Below, piece after piece: positions 42,556 to 51,981 of a DNA stretch of 64,000 nt. Made by a program: the position numbers and the translations under genes. The stretch lies in assembly GCA_017482385.1 (NCBI GenBank), contig JAFUNI010000016.1, positions 62,001-126,000 of the forward strand, read 5' to 3'. This stretch comes from Oscillospiraceae bacterium (GTDB lineage: Bacteria; Bacillota; Clostridia; Oscillospirales; Oscillospiraceae). The notes beneath the pieces were generated by a model, which did no database searches, had not been told where the DNA came from, and saw nothing but the letters and a program-made list of their open reading frames with translations. Position 1 is the first letter of the stretch. The number at the start of each line of letters is the position of its first letter.

Positions 42556-44181
42556 TCAATCTTTGCGGTCGAAGTAGGGCGGGAAGCTTACCGGGCTCTT
42601 ACCCTGTGCCGGGATCTGACCAAGAATTACCTTGGCGACAGCCCTTTGAGAATCTTCTGTATCGGAAAAAGCGTTAATATATGTTTTTACATAGGGAAAT
42701 TCCCGAATCTTATAGGGGTCGCCAAAGGAGGTCAAAACCACCTTAGGATGCTGGAAAATGTAGGTGTGCCAAAAAGCATCGATATTGTCCCAGGCAATCC
42801 GCAGGGAGCCGCCATGACAATTCCGGGAGCTGTAACGCAGATTCACAAGAATCATATCATATTTGTCCCGCTCTTCCTTGATCTGAACATAGGTGGGGGT
42901 GAACAGCTCAGTGACTTGATGGCCGGCATCGGTAAGCGCCTTTTTCAGCGGATCAAATTCGTTGCCAACTGGGGGCTTGTGGAAGAAATCTTCCATTGCG
43001 TTCACCAGCAGAATCTTGCTGCCTTTGGGGAGTTTTGCGGGAATGATCCCTTCTTGATTTCGAATCAGATTGACACTCTTGTCAGCGATCTTTTGCGCGG
43101 TATCGCCGATGGGAATGTCTTCCTCAATTTCAGCCAAAACCTTCTCCTGGTCCTCGAAAAGTCTTGCCCGGTCTTTCAAATACATCACCCGGGCGGCGGC
43201 ATCCCGCAGCCGTTCCATAGATACTGTGCCATCTTCTGCGGCCTTCTTCAAGAAATCGTAATCGATTAGCCGGGGGAACAGGTACATATCACCGCCGGCA
43301 TTAAAGAATCTGACGATCATCTCATCAATGGGGCAATGTGAGGACGCACCGATCATACCCATTGCGTCGGATACAACGCAGCCCTTGAAGCCTAATTTGC
43401 CCTTTAGAAGGTCTGTTGTCAAGACTTTGCTCAAGGTGGCGGGGAGAGGACCGAGAGGACCTTCATCTGCCGGTTGGAAGGCAGGAAGGGTTATGTGTCC
43501 GGTCATAATGGCAGGCGTACCTCTGCGAATCATTTCCTTGTAAATAGCGCCGTAGGTGCTGAGCCACTTGCGCTTTGACAGGGGATTATCCACGGTAACA
43601 AAGTGAGAATTTCTGTCGTCCATACCCTGTCCGGGGAAATGCTTACAGGCTGTGACCATATAGCCATTTTCCTGCATGCCCTCCATGTGGGCGCCGGCCA
43701 TAGCAATCACACGGGAAGGCTCATCGGAGATGGATCGAATGTTGGACTCCGGATTATTGGGGTTGATATTCAGGTCAACTACCGGCGCAAAGGTCCAGTG
43801 AACGCCATTTTTGCGGCAGATCTTCGCAGTTTCTTCGCCGGCTTTCTTCAGAAGCGCTGCGTCGTTGCAAGCGCCCCAGGCCATGCTGTCCGGCAAGGTG
43901 TGCTCACCCAACAGGCCCATTCCGGGACCGTGCTCAACATCGCTGGCTGCGATCACAGGAATAGGGGAATAGCGATTGGCGATCTCCAGAAAGGTTTTCA
44001 TCTCTTCGCCTGTTCTGCGCAGTGCGAAAATACCGCCAGGCCTTCTTTCTTTACAGTATTCTTCGAAGGATTCCGGTGTGGTGCTTGCGGAGATGTTGAC
44101 ACACATAAGCTGACCGATCAGCTCGTCTAAGGTTAGGCTGGCTACCATAGAAGTGTATTTTTTTAATGAACGACTCATCAT
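42556..44181 (-). CDS. Family GH3 glycoside hydrolase (NagZ-like)
   Basis: The 541-residue protein has a GH3 barrel with the NagZ-type loop KHFPGQGMDDRNSHF (residues 180-194) and the nucleophile Asp272 in VVSDAMGM. In classical NagZ enzymes the loop holds an Asp-His dyad (DSH); here the Asp is Asn191 next to His193. A C-terminal domain follows from about 370. Beta-N-acetylhexosaminidase activity on cell-wall or glycan fragments is likely but may differ because of that change. There is no signal peptide. It is downstream of lplA (15-base gap) with AAGGAGG before the start. Confidence 0.85.
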   Translation of the reverse strand: MMSRSLKKYTSMVASLTLDELIGQLMCVNISASTTPESFEEYCKERRPGGIFALRRTGEEMKTFLEIANRYSPIPVIAASDVEHGPGMGLLGEHTLPDSMAWGACNDAALLKKAGEETAKICRKNGVHWTFAPVVDLNINPNNPESNIRSISDEPSRVIAMAGAHMEGMQENGYMVTACKHFPGQGMDDRNSHFVTVDNPLSKRKWLSTYGAIYKEMIRRGTPAIMTGHITLPAFQPADEGPLGPLPATLSKVLTTDLLKGKLGFKGCVVSDAMGMIGASSHCPIDEMIVRFFNAGGDMYLFPRLIDYDFLKKAAEDGTVSMERLRDAAARVMYLKDRARLFEDQEKVLAEIEEDIPIGDTAQKIADKSVNLIRNQEGIIPAKLPKGSKILLVNAMEDFFHKPPVGNEFDPLKKALTDAGHQVTELFTPTYVQIKEERDKYDMILVNLRYSSRNCHGGSLRIAWDNIDAFWHTYIFQHPKVVLTSFGDPYKIREFPYVKTYINAFSDTEDSQRAVAKVILGQIPAQGKSPVSFPPYFDRKD

Positions 44182-44196
44182 AAAGCCTCCTTGGTT

Positions 44197-45183
44197 TTAT
44201 AAGGATTGCGCCGCCAGCAATTGGCAAAGATCCTCGTAAACAGTTTTATCCTGCAAAGCGTCACACAAAGCCTTCTGCATTGCATATGTTTCAAACCGAC
44301 AGCCTATCAAGGCGTTTTCTACTGCTTGTGGGAAGGCCCAGTCCATGGCATCGGTGTAGACCTTAGCGCCACGGATAATCCCGTCTTTTGCCTCTAACTG
44401 TAAATGAATATAACCCCAGTCAAAGCGGGCTTCGCAGGAAAAAGTAAAGGGCAGGGGCGTGCCATATAAATACTCCCAGGAAGCATATTCTTCTGCAACC
44501 TTTACGATTGCGTTAAAATCGGTGTCAGTAAAGGTCAGAGGCTCTGCGACCATACCGTAAACTCTGCTAAATGCTTCAGCCATATAGGCTTTCATTTTGG
44601 CAATGGTCAGCGCTGGATTCAGCTCTGTTAAGTTTACTACCCGTGAACGGACAGAGGTCACGCCTTTTGCTTCCAGCTTGGCCTTGGGAGGACTAAGATA
44701 CCTGCCCAGCTTATCCTTGTCCACGTTTACCATCAAAGTACCGTGGTGATAGGCGTGGGTGCGGTTCTGATAGAATGCGTTGCCGGAGAATTTCCGCCCA
44801 TCGGCCAGTATATCATTTCGGCCGGATTTTTCAGCCTGTATACCGGCAATGGCGCAGGCTGTCTGAATAACAGATAGCTGCTTGTCCAGATCATAATCCT
44901 CTTTGCACATAATAAAGGTGAAATTCAAATTCCCCAAATCGTGAAAAACCGCGCCGCCGCCGGACAGTCTCCGGGCAAGTTTTCCACCTTCTTCTTCCAG
45001 CAGGGAAGTACGGCACTCAAGCCAGGGATTCTGGTTTTTGCCGATGACTACGGTGTTTTTGTTCTGCCACAGATAAAGCAGGCATTCACCGGGTTGGGTG
45101 ATGTCCATCAAATGCTTTTCTGTAGCCAAATTCCGATGAGGATCGGTTTCAGTTGTAACATAAATGCGAAGTTTTGTAATCAT
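44197..45183 (-). CDS. lplA: Lipoate-protein ligase A
   Basis: I use the ATG at 45183 with AGAGGT upstream (328 residues); the longer frame to 45258 runs past the promoter. The family motifs are clear: RRLSGGGAVFHDLGNLNFTF and GRKFSGNAF, with the accessory C-terminal domain. LplA adenylates free lipoate and attaches it to the lysine of lipoyl domains. The nearby E2 gene encodes three such domains, so it is the likely substrate. It is divergent from a DeoR gene and has its own promoter. Confidence 0.93.
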   Translation of the reverse strand: MITKLRIYVTTETDPHRNLATEKHLMDITQPGECLLYLWQNKNTVVIGKNQNPWLECRTSLLEEEGGKLARRLSGGGAVFHDLGNLNFTFIMCKEDYDLDKQLSVIQTACAIAGIQAEKSGRNDILADGRKFSGNAFYQNRTHAYHHGTLMVNVDKDKLGRYLSPPKAKLEAKGVTSVRSRVVNLTELNPALTIAKMKAYMAEAFSRVYGMVAEPLTFTDTDFNAIVKVAEEYASWEYLYGTPLPFTFSCEARFDWGYIHLQLEAKDGIIRGAKVYTDAMDWAFPQAVENALIGCRFETYAMQKALCDALQDKTVYEDLCQLLAAQSL

Positions 45184-45210
45184 ATAAAACCTCTTATAAG
45201 AATTTTTGCT

Positions 45211-45239
45211 ATTATAAAATAGTATTTTCTGTCCGTCAA
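45211..45239 (-). promoter_or_regulatory. Promoter of lplA
   Basis: Minus strand TTGACG (45234-45239), 17 bases, TATAAT (45211-45216). Confidence 0.8.
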
Positions 45240-45258
45240 GAGAATTTTCAAATTTCAC

Positions 45259-45287
45259 TTGACAAGAAATTATGATAGTGTTATATT
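45259..45287 (+). promoter_or_regulatory. Promoter of the deoR-type gene
   Basis: TTGACA (45259-45264), 17 bases, TATATT (45282-45287) with extended TGT. Confidence 0.8.
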
Positions 45288-45313
45288 TGTTATAAATATT
45301 TCACATTATAACA
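45279..45313 (+). promoter_or_regulatory. TGTTATAA operator cluster, deoR copy
   Basis: TGTTATA (45279-45285) and TGTTATAA (45288-45295) are direct copies, and TTATAACA (45306-45313) is an inverted copy of the latter after 10 bases. They overlap and follow the -10 box. Similar elements recur at 46148-46180. Confidence 0.6.
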
Positions 45314-45326
45314 TATGAGGTGCACT

Positions 45327-46076
45327 ATGAATAATATTCGTCTGGATAGAATGAAAGAATACATAGAGCAAAAGAATGTTGTGACCATAAGGGAGTTGCA
45401 AGCGCTGTTTCCGGAGGTTTCTTTGATGACGATCCACCGGGATTTGGATGCACTGACCGAAGCAGGCGTTGTTGTGAAATTCCGGGGTGGTGCCAAATCC
45501 GTCCGGCACAGCGGTGACCCGGAATTCAATGTGCGGATCGGGGAGAATAATGCAGGCAAGTTTGCTATTGCCCAAAAAGCTATGGAATTTCTCCAACCCC
45601 ACAGCTCTATTTTCTTAGATGCCAGTACCACAAACCTGATGCTGGCCCGGAGCCTTCCGGATATCAATGTGAATATTTTTACCACCGGACCCAGTATTGC
45701 GTTGGAGCTTTGCCGCTTGCACAATCCCGTGGTAACCCTGTGCTGCGGCACCATAAATCGGAAAAACCTGGCGCTTTCCGGACAAAATACCTTGGAAATG
45801 TTAGATAAGATCAACATCGACCTTGCCTTCATCGGCGTGTCCGGTTGCAGTGTGGAGGCTGGTTTTACCTGCGGTACTGAGAGCGATATGTTGGTAAAAC
45901 GTAAGGTCATCCAAAAGGCCCGCACCAGTGTGGTGATGTGCAGCCGGGAAAAGCTGAAATGCCTGATGCCCTATACTTTTGCGAACCTTGCCGATGTAGA
46001 TTATCTTGTTTCTGATGGACCTATGCCGGAACAGTTTCAAATCGCAGCCCAAAAAGCCGGCCTCAAGTTGCTGTAA
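45327..46076 (+). CDS. DeoR family transcriptional regulator
   Basis: The ATG at 45327 with GAGGTG upstream gives 249 residues. The N-terminal DeoR helix-turn-helix (VTIRELQALFPEVSLMTIHRDLDALTEAG) is followed by a sugar-phosphate-isomerase-like sensor (IFLDASTTNLMLAR, GVSGCSVEAGF, VVMCSREKL). Such regulators usually repress and respond to a phosphorylated metabolite. It lies between lplA and the dehydrogenase operon, and related operators are found at its own promoter and at the E2 promoter. Confidence 0.92.
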   Translation: MNNIRLDRMKEYIEQKNVVTIRELQALFPEVSLMTIHRDLDALTEAGVVVKFRGGAKSVRHSGDPEFNVRIGENNAGKFAIAQKAMEFLQPHSSIFLDASTTNLMLARSLPDINVNIFTTGPSIALELCRLHNPVVTLCCGTINRKNLALSGQNTLEMLDKINIDLAFIGVSGCSVEAGFTCGTESDMLVKRKVIQKARTSVVMCSREKLKCLMPYTFANLADVDYLVSDGPMPEQFQIAAQKAGLKLL

Positions 46077-46120
46077 AAATGCCGAACCTGTCTATAACAG
46101 ACAGGTTCGGTTTTGTATTT
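46077..46120 (+). terminator. Terminator of the deoR-type gene
   Basis: CCGAACCTGTCT (46082-46093), loop ATAAC and AGACAGGTTCGG (46099-46110) followed by TTTTGTATTTTT. Confidence 0.93.
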
Positions 46121-46136
46121 TTGTAGCAAATCACTA

Positions 46137-46166
46137 TTGACGAACTGTGTTATGTAGTGTTATAAT
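46137..46166 (+). promoter_or_regulatory. Promoter of the dehydrogenase operon
   Basis: TTGACG (46137-46142), 18 bases, TATAAT (46161-46166). Confidence 0.75.
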
Positions 46167-46180
46167 TAACATGTATAACA
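46148..46180 (+). promoter_or_regulatory. TGTTATAA operator cluster, E2 copy
   Basis: TGTTAT (46148-46153), TGTTATAA (46158-46165) and inverted TATAACA (46174-46180) surround the -10 box, as in the deoR promoter, though with a shorter gap. Confidence 0.55.
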
Positions 46181-46233
46181 ATGGGGTGTTGCGGATATGC
46201 TGCGAGCCCCTAAGAATAAAGGAGGAATTCCCT

Positions 46234-48114
46234 TTGGCAAATGCAGTCATCATGCCCAAGGCGGGCATCACCGTGGAAAGCTGTATCATCGGTGAGTGGA
46301 TCAAGAAGGTCGGCGACCCTGTAAATGTGGGCGACGTTCTGTTCACCTACGAAACCGATAAGGCATCTTTCGAATGCGAATCCACCGCAGCAGGCACCCT
46401 GCTCGACATCTTCTATGAAGAGGGCGACGAGGTTCCCTGCCTTGTAAACGTCTGCGCTGTCGGTAACCCCGGCGAAGACACCTCCGCCCTGCGTGGCGGT
46501 TCCGCTGCTGAGGCTCCTGCCGAAGCACCTGCTGCTGCACCTGCAGCCGCAGCTCCCGCAGCTGCTCCTGCCGCTGCCTGCGCTACCAAGGCCCGTGGCG
46601 TTCTGATGCCCAAGGCCGGTATCACCGTAGAAAGCTGCATCATTGGTGAGTGGCTGAAGAAGGTTGGCGACCAGATCAAGGTCGGCGATATTCTGTTTAC
46701 TTACGAAACCGATAAGGCATCCTTCGAGTGCGAGTCCACTGAGGAAGGCGAGCTGCTGGCTATCTTCTACGAAGAGGGCGATGAAGTTCCCTGCCTGGAG
46801 AATGTCTGTGCTGTTGGTCCTCACGGCGAACCCACCGATTGCCTGAAGGGCATTGGCGGTACTCCCGCCGCTGCCGAAGCACCTGCAGAGGCTGCTCCTG
46901 CTGCTGAAGCCGCTGCTCCTGCCGCTGCCGGTGCGCAGACCGTGATCATGCCCAAGGCTGGCATTACCGTGGAAAGCTGCATCATCGGTGAATGGCTGAA
47001 GAAGGTTGGCGATTCCGTTAAGGAAGGCGACATCCTGTTTACCTACGAAACCGATAAGGCATCCTTCGAGTGCGAATCCACTGCAACCGGTACGATCCTG
47101 GAGATCCTCCACGAGGAAGGCGACGAAGTTCCCTGCCTGGATCCTGTTTGTACCATCGGTGTGCCCGGTGGCGCAGCTGCTCCTGCCGCTAATGCAGGCG
47201 CTGCTGTATCTCCCAGAGCCAAGAAGCTGGCTGCTACTGCCGGCGTGGATGCCACTATGGCTACCGGCACGGGTCCCAACGGCCGCATCATCGAGCGCGA
47301 TGTCCGTGAGCTGATGGCCAATCCTCCTGTTGTGGCACAAGCTGCTCCCGCTGTCCAGGCTGCACCTGCTGCAGCTCCCGCACCTGCCGCTGCTCCTGCA
47401 CCTGCTGCTGAGGCAGAGGCCGAGTACCGCGATGTGAAGTTCAGCGGTATCCGCCGTGCGATCAGCAAGTCCATGACCACTTCCTTGCACACCATGGCTC
47501 AGCTGACCCACAACACTTCCTTCGATGCTACCGCTATCCTTAACTACCGCAAGCAGCTGAAGGCTGCCGGTGGCGAGTACGCAGGCATCACTCTGGGCGA
47601 TATCGTTCTGTACGCTGTTTCCCGTACGCTGCTGAATCACCCCGACCTGAACGCAAATATGCTGGATGATAACAACATCCGCATCTTCAACCACGTCAAC
47701 CTGGGTGTTGCTGTGGATACACCCCGTGGCTTGATGGTTCCCACCATCCGTCATGCTGACGAGATGAGCCTGCTTGAGATCTCCAAGGCCGTTAAGGAGC
47801 TGGCTGCTGAGTGCCGTGACGGCGCCATCAGCCCCGACAAGCTGTCCGGTGGTTCCTTTACCGTTTCCAACCTGGGCAATATGGGTGTTGAGTCCTTCAC
47901 TCCCGTTATCAATCCTCCCCAGACCGGTATTCTGGGCGTTTGCGGCACCATCGACCGTGTACGCAAGGGCAAGGACGGCGGTATTGAGATCTATCCCGCA
48001 ATGGGCCTGAGCCTGACCTACGATCACCGCGCTGTGGACGGCACGCCCGCTGCTAAGTTCCAGAAGGAACTGGGCTTCAACCTTGAGAACTTCACCGTTC
48101 TGCTGAGTAAATAA
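46234..48114 (+). CDS. Dihydrolipoamide acyltransferase (E2) with three lipoyl domains
   Basis: I choose the TTG at 46234 (AAAGGAGG upstream); an in-frame ATG at 46147 lies before the transcription start. The 626-residue protein has three lipoyl domains with ETDKASFE lysines at 43, 161 and 275, joined by Ala/Pro linkers. An E3/E1-binding domain (VSPRAKKLAA) and a catalytic acyltransferase domain follow, with the active-site YDHRAVDG (His598, Asp602). It is the core of a 2-oxoacid dehydrogenase complex, passing acyl groups to CoA. The lipoyl domains are near copies with an unusual MPKAGITVESCIIGEW start. Which oxoacid (pyruvate, branched-chain, acetoin) is unclear. Confidence 0.92.
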   Translation: MANAVIMPKAGITVESCIIGEWIKKVGDPVNVGDVLFTYETDKASFECESTAAGTLLDIFYEEGDEVPCLVNVCAVGNPGEDTSALRGGSAAEAPAEAPAAAPAAAAPAAAPAAACATKARGVLMPKAGITVESCIIGEWLKKVGDQIKVGDILFTYETDKASFECESTEEGELLAIFYEEGDEVPCLENVCAVGPHGEPTDCLKGIGGTPAAAEAPAEAAPAAEAAAPAAAGAQTVIMPKAGITVESCIIGEWLKKVGDSVKEGDILFTYETDKASFECESTATGTILEILHEEGDEVPCLDPVCTIGVPGGAAAPAANAGAAVSPRAKKLAATAGVDATMATGTGPNGRIIERDVRELMANPPVVAQAAPAVQAAPAAAPAPAAAPAPAAEAEAEYRDVKFSGIRRAISKSMTTSLHTMAQLTHNTSFDATAILNYRKQLKAAGGEYAGITLGDIVLYAVSRTLLNHPDLNANMLDDNNIRIFNHVNLGVAVDTPRGLMVPTIRHADEMSLLEISKAVKELAAECRDGAISPDKLSGGSFTVSNLGNMGVESFTPVINPPQTGILGVCGTIDRVRKGKDGGIEIYPAMGLSLTYDHRAVDGTPAAKFQKELGFNLENFTVLLSK

Positions 48115-48118
48115 GCCT

Positions 48119-49486
48119 ATGGAAATGTTCGATTTATTGGTTGTTGGCGGCGGCCCCGGCGGTTACTTATGTGCCGAAAGAGCCGCACAGGGTGGCTTGA
48201 AGGTTGCCCTGTTCGAGAAAAGAGCCCTGGGAGGCACCTGCCTCAACGAGGGTTGTATCCCCACCAAAACCCTGTTGAACTCTTCCAAGATGTATCGACA
48301 TGCAACAGAAAGCGAAGCTTTCGGTGTTGTGGCCACCGGTGTTACCTATGACCATGCTAAGGTAATCGCCCGGAAGAATAAGGTTGTTAAGACCTTGGTT
48401 TCCGGTGTTGGCGCAACTATGAGCGCTAACAATGTTACTGTTATCACCGGAGAGGCACAGATCACCGGCAGAGCAGAGGGCGGCTTTTCTGTAGCTGCCA
48501 ATGGAAATACCTATATCGGACGCCGTCTGGCTATTGCCAGCGGCTCCGAAACGGTGGTTCCTCCGGTTCCCGGTCTGAAGGAAGGCCTGGCATCCGGCTT
48601 TGTGGTCACCAACCGGGAAGTGCTGGATATGACCGAGCTTCCCAAGAAGATGGTGGTTATCGGTGGCGGTGTCATCGGTTTGGAAATGGCCTACTACTTT
48701 GCAAGTGTGGGCGTTCCCGTTACCGTAATTGAAATGATGCCCAAGATCGCCGGCGCTACTGACCCGGAAATTTGTAAGGTTCTTACCGATGCTTTCCAAA
48801 AGCGGGGAATGGAGTTCAAGCTCTCTTCCAAGGTGCTTGAGGTGAAAACCGACTCCGTCATTTACGAAGAAAATGGCGAGAAGAAGGAAATTTCCTGTGA
48901 TAAGGTCCTGCTGTCTGCCGGCCGCCGTCCTGCAACTGCAGGTATCGGCCTGGAAACTCTGAATCTGCAGATGGACAGAGCTGCCATCGTTACCGACCGG
49001 CATATGTGCACCACTGTGCAGAATGTATATGCCATCGGTGACTGCAACGGAAAGTCTATGCTGGCGCACACCGCCTACCGGGAAGCCGAGGTGGCTGTGA
49101 ACCATATGTTGGGCAAGCCCGACGAAATGCGTTACGATGTGATTCCCGCTGTGATCTACACCGATCCCGAGGTGGCCTCTGTGGGCCATAGCAAGGAGGG
49201 GGCAGAAAAGCTGGGAATGACTGTGAAAGAGGTCAAGCTCCCCATGTCCTATGCCGGCCGTTACCTGGCCGAGACTGAGGGCGGCAAGGGCTTTATCAAG
49301 CTGGTGGTGGACACTGACCGCAACCGCTTGGTGGGTTGCCATATGGTTGGCTCCTACGCCTCTGAAATCATTATGACCGCAACGATGATGGTGGATACTG
49401 AATTGAACCCCGAGCGACTGAAGAAATTTGTGTTCCCCCATCCCACCGTTGCAGAAATTATCCGAGAAGCAATTTTCCATATTTAA
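48119..49486 (+). CDS. lpdA: Dihydrolipoyl dehydrogenase (E3)
   Basis: The 455-residue flavoprotein has the FAD motif GGGPGGYLCAE, the redox disulphide CLNEGC (Cys41 and Cys46), the NAD motif GGGVIGLEMA, and the C-terminal HPT active-site His. It re-oxidises the dihydrolipoyl arms and reduces NAD+. It follows the E2 stop by 4 bases and precedes the E1 gene by 14, so all three are one transcript. Confidence 0.95.
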   Translation: MEMFDLLVVGGGPGGYLCAERAAQGGLKVALFEKRALGGTCLNEGCIPTKTLLNSSKMYRHATESEAFGVVATGVTYDHAKVIARKNKVVKTLVSGVGATMSANNVTVITGEAQITGRAEGGFSVAANGNTYIGRRLAIASGSETVVPPVPGLKEGLASGFVVTNREVLDMTELPKKMVVIGGGVIGLEMAYYFASVGVPVTVIEMMPKIAGATDPEICKVLTDAFQKRGMEFKLSSKVLEVKTDSVIYEENGEKKEISCDKVLLSAGRRPATAGIGLETLNLQMDRAAIVTDRHMCTTVQNVYAIGDCNGKSMLAHTAYREAEVAVNHMLGKPDEMRYDVIPAVIYTDPEVASVGHSKEGAEKLGMTVKEVKLPMSYAGRYLAETEGGKGFIKLVVDTDRNRLVGCHMVGSYASEIIMTATMMVDTELNPERLKKFVFPHPTVAEIIREAIFHI

Positions 49487-49500
49487 GGAGGAAATGAAAA

Positions 49501-51975
49501 ATGCCTAAGAGTTTGTTTGTGGATCCTGCAAAAGTCCGCGAGGCTGGCAAGGTCACCTTCAACGAAATCCCCGTAAACCAGTACAACAAGACCGTCAAGG
49601 AAGAGCTGGAGTCCGGTAAGTACACCAAGGAAGACCTGATTCGCATTTTCCGTGATATGACTGTTCTGCGTGAGTTCGAGACCATGCTGAACAACATCAA
49701 GACCCAGGGCGGCTACAACGGCATCGACCACACCTATCCCGGTCCTGCTCACCTGTCCATCGGCCAGGAAGCAGCTTGTGTCGGCCAGGCCTACCTGCTG
49801 GACGAGAACGACTTTGCTTTCGGTTCTCACCGTTCTCACTCCGAGATTTTGGCTAAGGCTCTGTCCACCATCAACAAGATGAGCGACGAGCAGCTGATGA
49901 ACGTGATGGAGAACTTCCTGGAAGGTAAGTGCCTGCGCGCTGCTCAGAAGCTGGGCGAAGCTAAGGACACTAAGGACCTGGCTATCCGTTTCATTCTGTA
50001 CGGTACGCTGTCCGAGATCTTTGCCCGTGAGACCGGCTTCCACCTGGGCATGGGCGGTTCTATGCACGCCTTCTTCCTGCCCTTCGGCATCTACCCCAAC
50101 AACGCTATCGTTGGTGGTTCCGGCACCATCTCCACTGGCGCTGCTCTGTTTAAGAAGGTCAACGAGCAGAAGGGTATCGTTGTTTGCAACGTGGGCGATG
50201 CTGCTATGGCCCGTGGTCCTGTGTGGGAAGCTCTGAACTTCTCTGCTATGGATCAGTACAAGACCCTGTGGGAGTCCCACAAGGAAGGCATGCCTATCCT
50301 GTACAACATCTTCAATAACTCCTACGGTATGGGCGACCAGACCCGTGGTGAGACCATGGGCCAGGGCTGCATGTCCCGTATCGCTTCCGGTGTCAGCCCC
50401 ACCCAGTTCCACGCAGAGACCGTCGACGGCTTCAACCCCCTGGCAGTGATCGATGCCATGGAGCGCAAGCTGGAGCTGTTGCGCAACGGCCAGGGCCCTG
50501 TCATGCTGGAAACTCTGACCTACCGCTTCTCCGGCCACTCCGTCTCCGACCAGAACGCATACCGCACCAAGGAAGAGATGGACGCTTGGAAGGAAGTTGA
50601 TCCTCTGACCACCTATCCCGCCGCTTTGATCGAGGCTGGCGTGATGACCCAGGCAGATGTGGATGCTATCCTGGCTGAGACCAAGGAACGCATGACCATC
50701 ATCTGCAAGGCTGCTGCTGATCCCGAGATCAGCCCCTACTGCGACTTTGAGAAAGATCCCGCTGTCGTGGAGCGTCTGATGTACTCCAACCAGAAGGTGG
50801 AGAAGTTCACCGACCGTGAGCCCGAGTTCACCGTTCCCAAGGAAGAGGCTGAGGGCTACAAGAAGATCAAGTCCAAGAGCCGCAGCCCCATCGGCCCCGA
50901 CGGCAAGCCTGTTTCCAAGATGAAGCTGTATAACCTCCGTGATGCTCTGTCCGAGGTTATTTGGGACCGCTTCTACGAGGATCCCACTCTGATCGCTTAC
51001 GGCGAAGACTGCCGTGACTGGGGTGGCGCATTTGCTGTTTACCGTGGCATGATGGATGCTCTGCCTCACTGCCGCCTGTTCAACTCGCCTTTGGCTGAGG
51101 GCGCTATCGTTGGTACCGCTGTCGGTTACGCTCTGTCCGGCGGCCGCGCTCTGGTGGAGCTGATGTACGCTGACTTCATCGGCTGCGCCGGTGATGAAAT
51201 CTTCAACCAGATGGCTAAGTGGCAGGCAATGTCCGCCGGCATTTTGAAGATGCCTCTGGTTCTGCGCGTTTCTGTTGGCTCCAAGTACGGTGCTCAGCAC
51301 TCTCAGGACTGGACCGCTCTGTGTGCGCACATTCCCGGCCTGAAGGTCGTGTTCCCCGCAACGCCTTGGGAAGCTAAGGGTCTGATGGAGACCGCCTTGA
51401 AGGGTACTGACCCTGTTGTCTTCTTCGAGTCTCAGAGAATTTACGACGTGGGCGAGCAGTTCCACGAGGGTGGCGTTCCTGAGGAGCGTTACGAGATCAC
51501 CATCGGTGATGTGAACAAGGTCCGCGACGGTAAGGATGTTACCATTCTGACCATCGGCGCAGTTCTGTACCGGGCTATGGATGCCGTGAAGACCCTGTCC
51601 GAGAAGTACGGCATGGAGGCTGATGTTATCAACATCCACTCCCTGGCTCCTCTGGATTACACCAAGATCGTTGAGTCCGTCCGCAAGACCGGCCGCGTTG
51701 TCCTGGTGTCCGATGCCTGCGCCCGTGGCAGCTTCATGAACGATGTAGCTCGTAACATCACCGAGCTGTGCTTCGATGATCTGGATGCACCTCCCGTTGT
51801 GATCGGTGCTAAGAACTGGATCACTCCTCCCTTCGAGTTCGACGAGTACTTCTTCCCCCAGGCAAGCTGGATCCTCGATGCTATCAACGACAAGCTGGTT
51901 CCCCTGGAAGGCCATGTCTCCACCACCGGCTGCACTGAGGCTGAGACCATCCGCCGCGCTAAGGAAGGCGTGTAA
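49501..51975 (+). CDS. Fused alpha-beta 2-oxoacid dehydrogenase E1
   Basis: The 824-residue protein is an E1 alpha subunit (about 1-430) fused to an E1 beta subunit (about 470-824), with a Lys/Pro-rich linker. The thiamine-diphosphate motif is atypical: GDA (Asp233) instead of GDG, and the closing Asn pair (272-273) is about 11 residues farther away than usual. The beta half has the ordinary PLAEGAIVGTAVGYALSG region. The enzyme decarboxylates a 2-oxoacid and loads the lipoyl arm of E2. Fused E1s are less common than the alpha/beta pair. The order E2-E3-E1 is also unusual. Substrate unknown. Confidence 0.88.
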   Translation: MPKSLFVDPAKVREAGKVTFNEIPVNQYNKTVKEELESGKYTKEDLIRIFRDMTVLREFETMLNNIKTQGGYNGIDHTYPGPAHLSIGQEAACVGQAYLLDENDFAFGSHRSHSEILAKALSTINKMSDEQLMNVMENFLEGKCLRAAQKLGEAKDTKDLAIRFILYGTLSEIFARETGFHLGMGGSMHAFFLPFGIYPNNAIVGGSGTISTGAALFKKVNEQKGIVVCNVGDAAMARGPVWEALNFSAMDQYKTLWESHKEGMPILYNIFNNSYGMGDQTRGETMGQGCMSRIASGVSPTQFHAETVDGFNPLAVIDAMERKLELLRNGQGPVMLETLTYRFSGHSVSDQNAYRTKEEMDAWKEVDPLTTYPAALIEAGVMTQADVDAILAETKERMTIICKAAADPEISPYCDFEKDPAVVERLMYSNQKVEKFTDREPEFTVPKEEAEGYKKIKSKSRSPIGPDGKPVSKMKLYNLRDALSEVIWDRFYEDPTLIAYGEDCRDWGGAFAVYRGMMDALPHCRLFNSPLAEGAIVGTAVGYALSGGRALVELMYADFIGCAGDEIFNQMAKWQAMSAGILKMPLVLRVSVGSKYGAQHSQDWTALCAHIPGLKVVFPATPWEAKGLMETALKGTDPVVFFESQRIYDVGEQFHEGGVPEERYEITIGDVNKVRDGKDVTILTIGAVLYRAMDAVKTLSEKYGMEADVINIHSLAPLDYTKIVESVRKTGRVVLVSDACARGSFMNDVARNITELCFDDLDAPPVVIGAKNWITPPFEFDEYFFPQASWILDAINDKLVPLEGHVSTTGCTEAETIRRAKEGV

Positions 51976-51981
51976 TTTCCA

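Noticed and set aside
46210..48027. A 605-codon open frame on the minus strand
   Set aside because: Antisense to the Ala/Pro-rich E2 gene; low-complexity product and no ribosome site.
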